DNA of 64,000 bases from Collinsella aerofaciens (GTDB lineage: Bacteria > Actinomycetota > Coriobacteriia > Coriobacteriales > Coriobacteriaceae), in NCBI RefSeq assembly GCF_963360655.1, contig NZ_OY725712.1:1178001-1242000 (forward strand), written 5' to 3'. The position numbers and the translations under genes are program-made. Under the pieces are notes generated by a model. That model saw only the letters and a list, made by a program, of their open reading frames with translations, was not told the DNA's origin and did no database searches. Below, one piece after another: positions 8,302 to 16,496 of this stretch (positions are counted from its first letter, which is position 1; each line of letters starts with the position of its first letter).

Positions 8302-11300
8302 CTAGCGCTTCTTTGGGGTCGACCTAAGGCGAGCGAACCATAGGGCTGCGGCACCCGAGGTCAGGAGCGCGGTGATGCAAGCGGCGATGGGAACTGATCC
8401 TGTTGCCGGTAGGTCCTGCAGTAGGGTACAGCGTTGAATGACACGGTCCTCGTCATGTGACTCAAGTTTATCGCCGCCGCCGTTGCGGCAAAGATCGACG
8501 CGTGCGCTGTTGGTGAGTGCGGTTTGGGGCGTATAAGCCGACGTCGCCTGCATGTGCACGATTGCGCCCCGAGCGTCTGTGCCAAGGATTGCTTTGGCAT
8601 CGTCAAGGTCGTCGTGCTCATCTTTGAGATCATCGCGGGTCCAAGAATCCGCATCGCTTCGAGTCGTAAAGCCGGCGGCTACCGCACCGTATTCAATTCG
8701 AATGCCCGTTACGACGGTATTGGGTGTAAGGTCGAGCTCTTCCGCCTCGAGTGTGGTGGATTCCGTGGTCGAGACATCCGCCTTCCAGAGGCGCCAGCCG
8801 TCGTAATCGACGAGGCGACAGTCCTCACCAAGGCTCTCTTTTACTTCGTCGGACTCAAGCCAAGGATTTTCGTGTCCATCGTCAAGTGTCGCGTTCGCCG
8901 GTTCATCGACGTCTGTCGAGTCCAACGGCGTCGTGCGATACCACACGTTGCACAGACCGTTGAGGTCGCCGATGGCGACGGGGGTTTCGATTGAGACGAA
9001 TCTCGCCGTATCGTCCTCGGCACACTCAAGATCATCGGTAATTGTGAACTCATCAACCCAGGTAGTTGAATCGTTTCGAGCGTCGATGGTATAGGAGAAA
9101 AGCCCATCCGTATTGGTTTGCATCGCGGCACGGTTTTTACCATCGCCGTTAGCCAACAGGCCCTTTTCGATAGGTTGGACAAGTTCCTGACGCTTGTCGA
9201 CCTGCCCCTTGATCTCGATGGGCGCATCCTTCATCGCGACGGATTGGACTTCTCCCGTATCCTTTATTTCAAACGTTATCTCCTCGGCAAGGTCATAGGT
9301 CCGCGGAGACATCATTTCGCGCAACGAGTAGGTGCCGGGTGCAAGATGTTCGACGCGGTGTGGCTTGTCGGATGAGGTCCAGGAGTCTATTTCGGTTTTA
9401 TCGGGACCATATAAGGCGAGCTGTGCGCCTTCCACTTCCTGCTCACCGCTTGCATCGACCTTGGAGATATCAACCTTGGTGTAATCGTCGGATACGTTAA
9501 GCCGTGCTTCTACAACGGGTGTTTTCTGGTCGGCATAAGTAAGGTCGACAATATGGGTTGTCTGATCGAGCAAGAAGCCTGCCGGCGCTTGAGTCTCGAC
9601 AACCTCGTAGCGTGCGGTGCCAGATCCCAGTGGGAGGTTGCCCGCGCGTGCTTCTCCAGTTTCATCCGTCGTGACGGTCGCGACAGTCTCACCGTCGAGC
9701 GCGGCAATGCTACCGTCGGGGCGCACGATATCACCCGAGGCACGGATCTCAAAGACGGCGCCCGCGAGGCTGCTGCCGTCTATGGCATCGGTTTTAACGA
9801 TCCTGATGTTTCCGGTCGCGGCGTGGTCATAATACGAGGCGATTGCAACGGGCGTTAGGTTCATGTCGGCGGGTATGTTTACCTCGATCTCTTCGCCGAC
9901 AAGATAGGGCTCTTTGGCCGAGGTTTCGCGTACATAATAGGTGCCCGGCACGAGCGATTCGGGCAGTGTGACGGTCCCGGTCGCGTCAGTCGTAAAGGTG
10001 TCCATTACGTTATGTGCTGGATACCAGCAAGTTTGTGAGACAGGTTCGTGATTGCTGTCGAGGAGTTGGAAGGTGAATCCGGCTAGGGGAACAGAAGCGC
10101 CTGTTTGGGCATCGCGTTTTACAATCTGGAGATGCGTCGACAGAGCGTGGTTGTCCACGATATATTGAAGCTCGGCGCCGTCGGAAATCTGATTGGCCCC
10201 GACGGTCCATTCCCCTGCACGTTTAAAACCCTCGGGGACGGTTTCCGGAACCTCGCGAACCGTGTAGCCGGCACGGTCGTATGGGACGGCTCCGTGGACA
10301 CCGGCGGGTCGCTTGCCTGCGCCGAACCATGCTTCGGGCTGATCTTTGGTGGAGGCAAAGCCATAGATGTTTGTGATCAGTGTGCCAACAACCTGCTGAG
10401 AGCTGTTGCTGACAACCTCAAAGACAACACCACCCGCCGGCTGCTCCAGGCCGGATTGGTCGCTATTGCCGTAATCCTTGAATTTGGAAATCTCAAGGTT
10501 AAACGCAATGGGGATATCGGAAACGCGAGACTCGATCTCGACCACGCCTGAATCGCCGAGCTGGTCGGCTCCAACGGTATAGGTCCAGCTGTCGTTGGAT
10601 GGCAGGTAGCCCTCGGGGGCTTTTGATTCGTAGATGGTAAAGGTTCCTAAGGGGACATCGGCGAGGGCGGCCCGACCGCTTTCGTCGGTCGTGAGGATTT
10701 GTGCCCATCCAGGGGTTGATTGCGACACACACGTGAACTCTGCTCCTGCGAGTGAAGATCCCACCTGGGGGCCGGCATTCGTCGCGGCATCGAGTTTTAC
10801 GATACGCAGGTTGATGGTGCCGGGCTGTTCATCAATGGCGACCCGCCCGCCGTCATTCCCCGTGGTAAAGGCAATACGATCGTGGCGGGGGACATAGCCG
10901 GCCGGCGCCTTCGTTTCAACTAGGTAGTATGCCGTGTTGGGCAGAAGTGTTGCTTGCGCTCGACCGTTGCTGTCCATCTTGATGGTGCCGACACGCGCGC
11001 CGCTGGCGCTCTCAAAAATATCGAATGTTGCCCCGGTAAACTGATAGGTATTGTTTCCGCTGGTAATAACGGTGTTAGCAGACTGCTTTTGGAAGGAAAC
11101 AGAGACCGCCGGCAGTACATAGAGCATGTCTTGACGTTTGCTGCCGCCCGATACGGCCCCTAGATAGCGTCGCGCGCGGTGCGGAGCGGCTTTGATGCTT
11201 CCTGATTTTGCGCTGTCGTGGAGCCACCGCGCAGCCGCCACGACTTCATTGTCGGCGGTAAAGTGTCCGCTCTTGGTTTTACCCTGAGCGGTCGTGTAGG

Positions 11301-11733
11301 AGTAGGTGCCGTCGACATGGGTAGTGCCGTTGAGCATCCATACGGCAAGCTGGGTGGCGGCGCGGGCGCGATCGGGTGAAAGATGGTAACCGCCAAACGA
11401 CGTGGCGGTAGGATATCCGTGACAAACGATTGCCGCGAACTCGTCGTCGAGCCACACCCAGCCTTGATCAAAGTTGAGCCATGGGCCGCCCGGCTTGGTG
11501 GGGCCGGGGCGCTCCTGGTTCATGCAGTAGGCAATCGAGGCGTCTTGAGCTTCATACTTGCCGATGAAGAAGGGCCCACAATCATCGCTAATAGTGCGGA
11601 AGCCGAGCTGGTCGTAGCCATCGACGGCAAATGCGGCTCCCGGTGCCAGGCAGCCGAAAAGCAGGAAGAGGAGCAGGAGCAGCGGACCTGTTGCAATTGC
11701 GCTGTGGACAGAGTGCGTGGGTGCGTTGGACAT
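8302..11733 (-). CDS. LPXTG-type surface protein with thioester domain and CnaB repeats
   Basis: 1143 aa, ATG preceded by AAGGAG. A signal peptide (hydrophobic about 15-36, cut near AFA/VDG) is followed by a probable thioester domain: Cys70 in AYCMNQ and Gln128 in TQLAVW match the Cys-Gln pair that forms an intramolecular thioester in Gram-positive adhesins. Then come about six CnaB/SpaA-like domains, each opening with a lysine block such as LRIVKLD, LEISKFK, LQIVKRD, IRIVKTD or VDISKVD and closing with a YxxxExxAPxGY-type block with the Glu/Lys needed for isopeptide bonds. A larger unassigned domain follows (about 860-1100), then LPATG, a hydrophobic stretch and a basic tail (STPKKR) as sortase signal. 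No sortase gene lies in the window. Likely a covalently anchored host- or matrix-binding protein. Confidence 0.88.
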   Translation of the reverse strand: MSNAPTHSVHSAIATGPLLLLLFLLFGCLAPGAAFAVDGYDQLGFRTISDDCGPFFIGKYEAQDASIAYCMNQERPGPTKPGGPWLNFDQGWVWLDDEFAAIVCHGYPTATSFGGYHLSPDRARAATQLAVWMLNGTTHVDGTYSYTTAQGKTKSGHFTADNEVVAAARWLHDSAKSGSIKAAPHRARRYLGAVSGGSKRQDMLYVLPAVSVSFQKQSANTVITSGNNTYQFTGATFDIFESASGARVGTIKMDSNGRAQATLLPNTAYYLVETKAPAGYVPRHDRIAFTTGNDGGRVAIDEQPGTINLRIVKLDAATNAGPQVGSSLAGAEFTCVSQSTPGWAQILTTDESGRAALADVPLGTFTIYESKAPEGYLPSNDSWTYTVGADQLGDSGVVEIESRVSDIPIAFNLEISKFKDYGNSDQSGLEQPAGGVVFEVVSNSSQQVVGTLITNIYGFASTKDQPEAWFGAGKRPAGVHGAVPYDRAGYTVREVPETVPEGFKRAGEWTVGANQISDGAELQYIVDNHALSTHLQIVKRDAQTGASVPLAGFTFQLLDSNHEPVSQTCWYPAHNVMDTFTTDATGTVTLPESLVPGTYYVRETSAKEPYLVGEEIEVNIPADMNLTPVAIASYYDHAATGNIRIVKTDAIDGSSLAGAVFEIRASGDIVRPDGSIAALDGETVATVTTDETGEARAGNLPLGSGTARYEVVETQAPAGFLLDQTTHIVDLTYADQKTPVVEARLNVSDDYTKVDISKVDASGEQEVEGAQLALYGPDKTEIDSWTSSDKPHRVEHLAPGTYSLREMMSPRTYDLAEEITFEIKDTGEVQSVAMKDAPIEIKGQVDKRQELVQPIEKGLLANGDGKNRAAMQTNTDGLFSYTIDARNDSTTWVDEFTITDDLECAEDDTARFVSIETPVAIGDLNGLCNVWYRTTPLDSTDVDEPANATLDDGHENPWLESDEVKESLGEDCRLVDYDGWRLWKADVSTTESTTLEAEELDLTPNTVVTGIRIEYGAVAAGFTTRSDADSWTRDDLKDEHDDLDDAKAILGTDARGAIVHMQATSAYTPQTALTNSARVDLCRNGGGDKLESHDEDRVIQRCTLLQDLPATGSVPIAACITALLTSGAAALWFARLRSTPKKR

Positions 11734-11987
11734 GGCTGCTCCTTATCCCTCGTGCGCCGCACGGGGAGGCTGCGACGCGTAGGATGAGGCTACCCCCGAG
11801 GTTCATGCGGGTAAGTACCGGAGCCTGACCAAAAGCTTGCCCAATTCCTGACAAATTGAGCTCAAATACAACAATCAAGCAAAAGTGCAGGTAGAAGATA
11901 GGGAGAACAGGAGGTTAAAGGTCCTCGTCTCCACAATTGACGCGATTTTCAAACGAATCTCCACAGCTAAAACAAGCATCGCCACCC
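11734..11987. other. Intergenic region upstream of the surface protein
   Basis: About 250 bases between the minus-strand surface-protein start and the tRNA-Gly promoter. Apart from the ribosome site of the surface-protein gene I see no gene, repeat or strong hairpin; the surface-protein promoter must lie here. Confidence 0.5.
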
Positions 11988-12017
11988 TTGTATCGAACAA
12001 GACAACCGCGTTATACT
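11988..12017 (+). promoter_or_regulatory. Promoter of tRNA-Gly
   Basis: TTGTAT (11988-11993), 18-bp spacer, TATACT (12012-12017), 13 bp before the mature tRNA 5' end. Sigma-70-like. Confidence 0.65.
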
Positions 12018-12030
12018 AGCCAACACACAA

Positions 12031-12105
12031 GCGGGCATCGCCAAGTGGTAAGGCATCAGCTTCCCAAGCTGACACTCGCGGGTTCGAGTCCCGTTGCCCG
12101 CTCCA
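12031..12105 (+). tRNA. tRNA-Gly (anticodon CCC)
   Basis: Complete cloverleaf: 7-bp acceptor stem GCGGGCA/TGCCCGC, D-arm, anticodon loop TTCCCAA giving CCC, T-arm GCGGG-TTCGAGT-CCCGT, discriminator T and an encoded CCA (12103-12105). Its last 18 bases recur in the repeats downstream. Confidence 0.95.
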
Positions 12106-12116
12106 TTCGAATTTCA

Positions 12117-12148
12117 GGCACGGTAACGTTTCGTTACCGTGCCTTTTT
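12117..12148 (+). terminator. Terminator of tRNA-Gly
   Basis: 12-bp perfect stem GGCACGGTAACG/CGTTACCGTGCC with TTT loop and a TTTTT tail, 12 bp after the tRNA. Confidence 0.85.
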
Positions 12149-12159
12149 CAATAAAGTGC

Positions 12160-12220
12160 CGGGACTCGAACCCGACAGGGTGCGAGCGTTAAATAAACGC
12201 GAAGCGTTTATAGCGAGCAG
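12160..12220. repeat. Antisense T-arm remnant plus GAA-loop hairpin
   Basis: CGGGACTCGAACCCG near 12163-12177 is the reverse complement of the tRNA T-arm core. It is followed by a perfect hairpin ATAAACGC-GAA-GCGTTTAT (12193-12211) with the same GAA loop as the three tRNA-tail repeats downstream. Seen in the sequence; origin inferred as a decayed tRNA-derived repeat. Confidence 0.55.
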
Positions 12221-12240
12221 GCAAGGTCGCCGATAGGCGG

Positions 12241-12321
12241 CCGCAGCCGGTGCGGATTTGCGAAGCAAATACGCGGACGTCCCGTTGCCCGCTCCACCGA
12301 GCGCGGGAGAACTCGGGACGG
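12241..12321 (+). repeat. tRNA-tail hairpin repeat, copy 1
   Basis: A 56-bp core (12241-12296) starts CCGCAGCCGG, contains the hairpin ATTTGC-GAA-GCAAAT closed by GCG/CGC (12252-12274), and ends in CCCGTTGCCCGCTCCA, the tRNA-Gly 3' end including CCA. About 25 further bases are shared with copy 2. Confidence 0.8.
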
Positions 12322-12370
12322 CCAATTCAACAAAGTTTTCCCCATCGTCTCCGTGAATCCGAGGAGATCG

Positions 12371-12451
12371 CCGCAGCCGGTGCGCGTCCGCGACGCGGGC
12401 GCGCGGATGTCCCGTTGCCCGCTCCATCGAGTACGGGGGACCTCGGGAACG
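12371..12451 (+). repeat. tRNA-tail hairpin repeat, copy 2
   Basis: Same 56-bp layout as copy 1 (core 12371-12426). The hairpin arms differ in sequence (GTCCGC/GCGGGC, 12386-12400) but still pair, i.e. compensatory change, and the tRNA-Gly tail is intact. Confidence 0.8.
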
Positions 12452-12501
12452 TCGGGTCCAACCCGCTGTGCCCGTGCGTGTGCGCGGACCGGGTCTGCCG
12501 A

Positions 12502-12557
12502 CCGCAGCCGGTGCGTATTTGCGAAGCAAATGCGCAGACGTCCTCATGGTCGCTCCA
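12502..12557 (+). repeat. tRNA-tail hairpin repeat, copy 3 (diverged tail)
   Basis: Same length (56 bp). The hairpin ATTTGC-GAA-GCAAAT is kept with a T.G closing wobble; the tail has diverged to TCCTCATGGTCGCTCCA but keeps the final GCTCCA. Confidence 0.75.
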
Positions 12558-12659
12558 ATTCCAAAATGTTAGGTTAATGCCTACTGCCCATACTTGCACC
12601 TGCGCACGGTACAATGGTTGGGTTACGACCAACGTGCCAATAACCAAAAAGGAGCCGCT

Positions 12660-14006
12660 ATGATCGATCGCTATACCCGCCCGGAGATGGGACACATCTT
12701 CTCCCTCGAGAACAAGTACGCCATTTGGCAGGAGATCGAGGTTCTGGCCTGCGAGGCCCAGGCGGAGCTCGGCAAGATCGGTATTTCCAAAGACGAGGCC
12801 CAGTGGATCCGCGACCATGCCAACTTTGAGAAGGCGAAGGTCGATGAGATCGAGGAAGTCACGCGCCATGACGTCATTGCCTTTCTGACCAACATGAAGG
12901 AATACATCGATGCCGATGTTCCCGAGGGCGACCCCAAGCCCAGCCGCTGGGTTCACTATGGCATGACCAGCTCCGATCTGGGCGACACGGCCCTGTGCTA
13001 CCAGCTCACCCAGGCCTGCGACCTGATCATCGAGGATGTCAAGAAGCTCGGCGAGATTTGCAAGCGTCGTGCCTTCGAGGAGCGCAACACGCTCTGCGCC
13101 GGCCGTACTCATGGCATCCATGCCGAGCCGATGACCTTTGGCATGAAGTTTGGCTCTTGGGCCTGGGAGCTCAAGCGCGATCTGGATCGTCTTGAGGACG
13201 CCCGCAAGAACGTTGCTTTCGGTGCTATCTCGGGCGCTGTCGGCACGTACAGCTCCATCGAGCCGTTCGTCGAGGAGTACGTCTGCGAGCACCTGGGCCT
13301 GGTTCACGACCCGCTGTCCACGCAGGTTATCAGCCGCGACCATCACGCCTATCTCGCCGGCGTTCTTGCCACCACTGCGGCCACCTGCGAGCGCATCGCT
13401 ACCGAGGTTCGCAATCTGCAGAAGACTGATACGCTCGAGGCCGAGGAGCCGTTCCGTAAGGGCCAAAAGGGCAGCTCAGCCATGCCACACAAGCGCAACC
13501 CCATCACCATGGAGAAGGTCTGCGGCCTGTCGCGCGTCGTGAAGGCCAACGCGCAGGTTGCCTTCGACAACGTCGCCCTGTGGCACGAGCGTGACATTTC
13601 GCACTCCTCTGCCGAGCGCGTCGCCCAGGCCGATAGCTTCATCGCGCTCGACCACATGTTCCAGTGCCTCATTCGCGTTATCGACGGCCTGCAGCTGTAC
13701 CCTGCCCGCATGATGGCCAACCTCAATAAGACCCGCGGCCTCATCTTCTCCTCCAAGGTGCTGCTCGCCCTCGTCGACACGGGCATCACCCGCGAGGACG
13801 CGTACGCCATTGTGCAGGAGAACGCCATGGCAACCTGGCACGAGGTACAGGATTGTGTCTCCGGCCCTACCTTTAAGGAGCGTCTCGAGGCTGACCCGCG
13901 CTGCACCGTCAGCCAGGAAAAGCTCGACGAGATCTTTGATCCGTGGGACTTCCTCACCCGTATCGACACGGTCTTTGATCGTCTGGAGCAGCTGAGCTTC
14001 GAGTAG
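12660..14006 (+). CDS. purB: Adenylosuccinate lyase
   Basis: 448 aa from ATG 12660 with AAGGAG 6 bp upstream; the extension to 12594 lacks a ribosome site. It cleaves SAICAR to AICAR plus fumarate and adenylosuccinate to AMP plus fumarate. The fumarase/aspartase-superfamily signature GSSAMPHKRNP is present, with the catalytic-loop serines in GSSAM, the substrate block TSSDLGDTA and the histidine region GRTHGIHAEP. Full length for the family. It stands alone here, not clustered with other purine genes, though purC lies 4 kb downstream on the same strand. A TACAAT box at 12610 is a candidate -10, but I see no convincing -35 at the right distance. Confidence 0.96.
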   Translation: MIDRYTRPEMGHIFSLENKYAIWQEIEVLACEAQAELGKIGISKDEAQWIRDHANFEKAKVDEIEEVTRHDVIAFLTNMKEYIDADVPEGDPKPSRWVHYGMTSSDLGDTALCYQLTQACDLIIEDVKKLGEICKRRAFEERNTLCAGRTHGIHAEPMTFGMKFGSWAWELKRDLDRLEDARKNVAFGAISGAVGTYSSIEPFVEEYVCEHLGLVHDPLSTQVISRDHHAYLAGVLATTAATCERIATEVRNLQKTDTLEAEEPFRKGQKGSSAMPHKRNPITMEKVCGLSRVVKANAQVAFDNVALWHERDISHSSAERVAQADSFIALDHMFQCLIRVIDGLQLYPARMMANLNKTRGLIFSSKVLLALVDTGITREDAYAIVQENAMATWHEVQDCVSGPTFKERLEADPRCTVSQEKLDEIFDPWDFLTRIDTVFDRLEQLSFE

Positions 14007-14032
14007 GTTCGGGCATAACGTTAGCTTTTTAG

Positions 14033-14070
14033 GGCGCTTTGCTGGTAATGTGTGTTGCCGGCAAAGCGCC
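14033..14070 (+). terminator. Hairpin after purB
   Basis: 10-bp perfect stem GGCGCTTTGC/GCAAAGCGCC (14033-14042 with 14061-14070). There is no U-tract, so it may be a 3'-end stabiliser rather than an efficient intrinsic terminator. Confidence 0.45.
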
Positions 14071-14134
14071 TCGTTGCATTTAGGGAAAGACGGGGATAAT
14101 AGTCGTCTCGAATAACATTCTGAGAGGGGATCGC

Positions 14135-14398
14135 ATGATTTCGTTTGATTACAAGCCTCAGGGCGTGTGTGCTCGCAATATTCACCTTGACCTTTCCGAT
14201 GACGGCAACAAGGTGATGGGCGTTGAATTTACCGGCGGCTGCGACGGCAATCTCAAGGCTATCTCCAAGCTGGTCGAGGGCGCTCCTGCCGATCGCGTAA
14301 TCGAGGTTCTCGCCGGTAATACCTGCGGTATGAAAAAGACCTCCTGCGCCGACCAGCTTACACGCGCTATCGAGGCCGCTCGCACCGAGATCGCCTAA
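14135..14398 (+). CDS. TSCPD-domain protein (TIGR03905-like)
   Basis: 87 aa; ribosome site GAGAGGGG precedes the ATG. The whole protein is one small domain with conserved cysteines: PQGVCARNI, TGGCDGNLKAI, AGNTCGMKKTSCADQLTRAI. This matches the uncharacterised TSCPD family, also found at the C-terminus of some vitamin-B12-dependent ribonucleotide reductases, where the cysteines are thought to bind metal. The function of the stand-alone form is unknown. The stop codon overlaps the next start (TAATG), so it is translationally coupled to the Tat lipoprotein. Confidence 0.85.
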   Translation: MISFDYKPQGVCARNIHLDLSDDGNKVMGVEFTGGCDGNLKAISKLVEGAPADRVIEVLAGNTCGMKKTSCADQLTRAIEAARTEIA

Positions 14399-15609
14399 TG
14401 GGTATCGCCGATCACATCAAGAACGGAATATCGCGTCGCGGCTTTGTACTCGGTGGGGCTGCCGCGGGCGCTGCCACGGTGCTTGCCGGATGCTCGAAAA
14501 AAACGGGCACCAGCGATGATGCCGCCGGCGAGCCGCAGGTTATCAAGGATGATTCCAAAATCATCTCGATTACGGATGAGTACGAGGCAGTCGACATCGA
14601 TCTTGAGCCGGCGGCGTCGTGGACGCTGCCTCTGGGTACGCTGCTGTACTACTGCGACGGCGATTACGCCGCGGCAATGATGGCGCCCGCATCGGCACTG
14701 CACGCCAACACGCTCGGTGTGCTCAACCTGGGCGATGGCTCGCTTACCACATTAATCGAGGATCCTATCGAGGGCACGGGATATGCATTCTACGATGTCC
14801 GTGCCGGCGACGGCGTATTCGCGTGGGTTGAGATGAACTTTGCCAATTCATCGTGGAAGCTCTACGCTCAAAATCTGTCGGGCGCTTCGCTCTCTGGCGA
14901 CGTGGTTGAGCTCGATCGAGGTGGCAAGGACTACGATCCGCCGCTGTTTACGGCGTTCGGGGCATCAGTCATCTGGTATAAAATGCCTTCGGCAGGCGGC
15001 AATAAAACGAGTAGTGATTCGTTTTGCTATCGTCGCTCGCTTGATGAATCCAAGGCCGAGGTAATTTGGAAATCGACGGGCCGCTTTGCATCGGCCCCGC
15101 GCGCGAGCGACGGCATTTTGACCATCTCGCCGCGTGTCCGCAACGACGAGGGCGTCTACTACGGCATAACGGCAATCGATCTGACCGACGGCAACAACAC
15201 CAAACGTGCCCAGCTAGTCCTTCCCTCGTCAGTCTCGCCTTTCGAGGCCGTATATATGGGCGATACCTTCGTGTTTTCTATCGAGGCGGCCTATAGTGGC
15301 GTGGGCAGCCTGGGCAATATGGGCACATATATCGGTAATGAGGGAGGGCCGTACCTCTTCCTGTCCCGCGAGCCGCTCGCATGTGCGGCTGGCAAGAAGA
15401 ATAAATACCTTGTTAAGGTACAGGCGTCGCATTTCCTGATCGACACCTCTGCCAAGACCTATGGCTCGCTGCTGTCGCCCGACCGCGCTTTGGAGTATGG
15501 CGATTATCCAGCTACGGCGGGAAAATCGGACTCATTCCTTACGTACGCCACGGTGCGCAACAGCCAGGGTATACCAGAGACGGTCACTGCACGTCTATTC
15601 TCTCTTTAA
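14398..15609 (+). CDS. Tat-signal lipoprotein, function unknown
   Basis: 403 aa. The N-terminus reads SRRGFVLGGAAAGAATVLAGC: a twin-arginine motif directly followed by a lipobox with the lipidated Cys near residue 32, so it should be exported folded and anchored to the membrane. The mature part is Gly/Ser/Tyr-rich with alternating short strands (LYYCDGDYAAAMM, GVFAWVEMNF, GASVIWYKMP, GVYYGITAIDL), which suggests a beta-propeller; I cannot assign a family. The start overlaps the TSCPD stop by one base. A GC-rich hairpin follows before the two-component system. Confidence 0.75.
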   Translation: MGIADHIKNGISRRGFVLGGAAAGAATVLAGCSKKTGTSDDAAGEPQVIKDDSKIISITDEYEAVDIDLEPAASWTLPLGTLLYYCDGDYAAAMMAPASALHANTLGVLNLGDGSLTTLIEDPIEGTGYAFYDVRAGDGVFAWVEMNFANSSWKLYAQNLSGASLSGDVVELDRGGKDYDPPLFTAFGASVIWYKMPSAGGNKTSSDSFCYRRSLDESKAEVIWKSTGRFASAPRASDGILTISPRVRNDEGVYYGITAIDLTDGNNTKRAQLVLPSSVSPFEAVYMGDTFVFSIEAAYSGVGSLGNMGTYIGNEGGPYLFLSREPLACAAGKKNKYLVKVQASHFLIDTSAKTYGSLLSPDRALEYGDYPATAGKSDSFLTYATVRNSQGIPETVTARLFSL

Positions 15610-15668
15610 GCTTAGAGGGGTTAAAAAGGCGCCAACAGGGGAATAAACGCGTTGTAATTGTGAGTACC

Positions 15669-15707
15669 GCCCGCCGAGCTGCCGCGTCATAGCGGCATCC
15701 GGCGGGC
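15669..15707. other. GC-rich hairpin between the lipoprotein and response-regulator genes
   Basis: Outer stem GCCCGCCG/CGGCGGGC (15669-15676 with 15700-15707) plus an inner GCCGC/GCGGC stem. No U-run. Possibly a weak terminator or mRNA stabiliser. Confidence 0.45.
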
Positions 15708-15762
15708 TCAGGTGCGTTAAAATGGGCTTGTTCTTAGCTAATTGAGACAGGGGGGCCGTGTT

Positions 15763-16485
15763 ATGGCTTCAGATGCAAAAAAGATTCTGCTGGTCGAGGA
15801 TGAGAAGGCAATCCGTGACGCCGTCGCTGCCTATCTCGAGCGCGAAGGCTACTGGGTTGTGGGCGTCGGCGACGGCCAGTCCGCGATCGAGGAGTTCGAG
15901 AAGCATCAGTTCGACCTGGTCGTGCTCGACCTTATGCTCCCCAAGATTCCCGGCGAGCGCGTTTGCCGCACCATTCGCGATACCTCGGATGTCCCCATCA
16001 TCATGCTGACGGCTAAGGGCGAGATCGAGGACCGTATTATCGGTCTTGAGCTCGGCGCCGACGACTATCTGATTAAGCCGTTCTCGCCGCGCGAGCTCGT
16101 CGCCCGCGTTCGCGCTCTGTTCCGCCGTGCCCATCAGGCCGACGAGCCCACCGTCGAGGTACTCGACTTCGGCGATCTGGTCATCGATATCTCGGGCCAC
16201 AAGATCTTGGTCGAGGGCAAGGAAGTCGATCTGACGGCTTCCGAGTTCAAACTGCTCACCACGCTTGCCCGCCATCCCGGCCGTGTGTATAACCGCATGG
16301 AGCTGGTCGAGAAAGTGCTCGGGTATGACTTTGAGGGCTATGAGCGCACCATCGATAGCCACGTGAAGAATCTTCGCGCCAAGCTGGGCGATGATCCCAA
16401 GAAGCCCAAGTGGCTCTACACCGTCCATGGTGTCGGCTATCGCTTCGAGGCTCCGGCCAAGACCGATAAGTCGGACGAGAAATAG
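15763..16485 (+). CDS. OmpR/PhoB-family response regulator
   Basis: 240 aa. The ATG at 15763 follows AGGGGGG by 8 bp; the TTG at 15742 is upstream of that site and is rejected. Receiver domain 1-125: acidic pair LVEDEKA, phospho-acceptor Asp56 in VVLDLMLPK, TAKGEI and the conserved Lys in LIKPFSPREL. DNA-binding winged helix 135-235: VDLTASEFKLLTTLARHPGRVYNRMELVEKV and the RTIDSHVKNLRAKLGDD recognition helix. It is followed 11 nt later by its histidine kinase. The stimulus is unknown. Confidence 0.95.
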   Translation: MASDAKKILLVEDEKAIRDAVAAYLEREGYWVVGVGDGQSAIEEFEKHQFDLVVLDLMLPKIPGERVCRTIRDTSDVPIIMLTAKGEIEDRIIGLELGADDYLIKPFSPRELVARVRALFRRAHQADEPTVEVLDFGDLVIDISGHKILVEGKEVDLTASEFKLLTTLARHPGRVYNRMELVEKVLGYDFEGYERTIDSHVKNLRAKLGDDPKKPKWLYTVHGVGYRFEAPAKTDKSDEK

Positions 16486-16496
16486 GGAAATCACAT

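Noticed and set aside
12134-13466. Open frames across the tRNA-tail repeats (both strands)
   Set aside because: They run through repeats and antisense to purB; no ribosome site or family resemblance.
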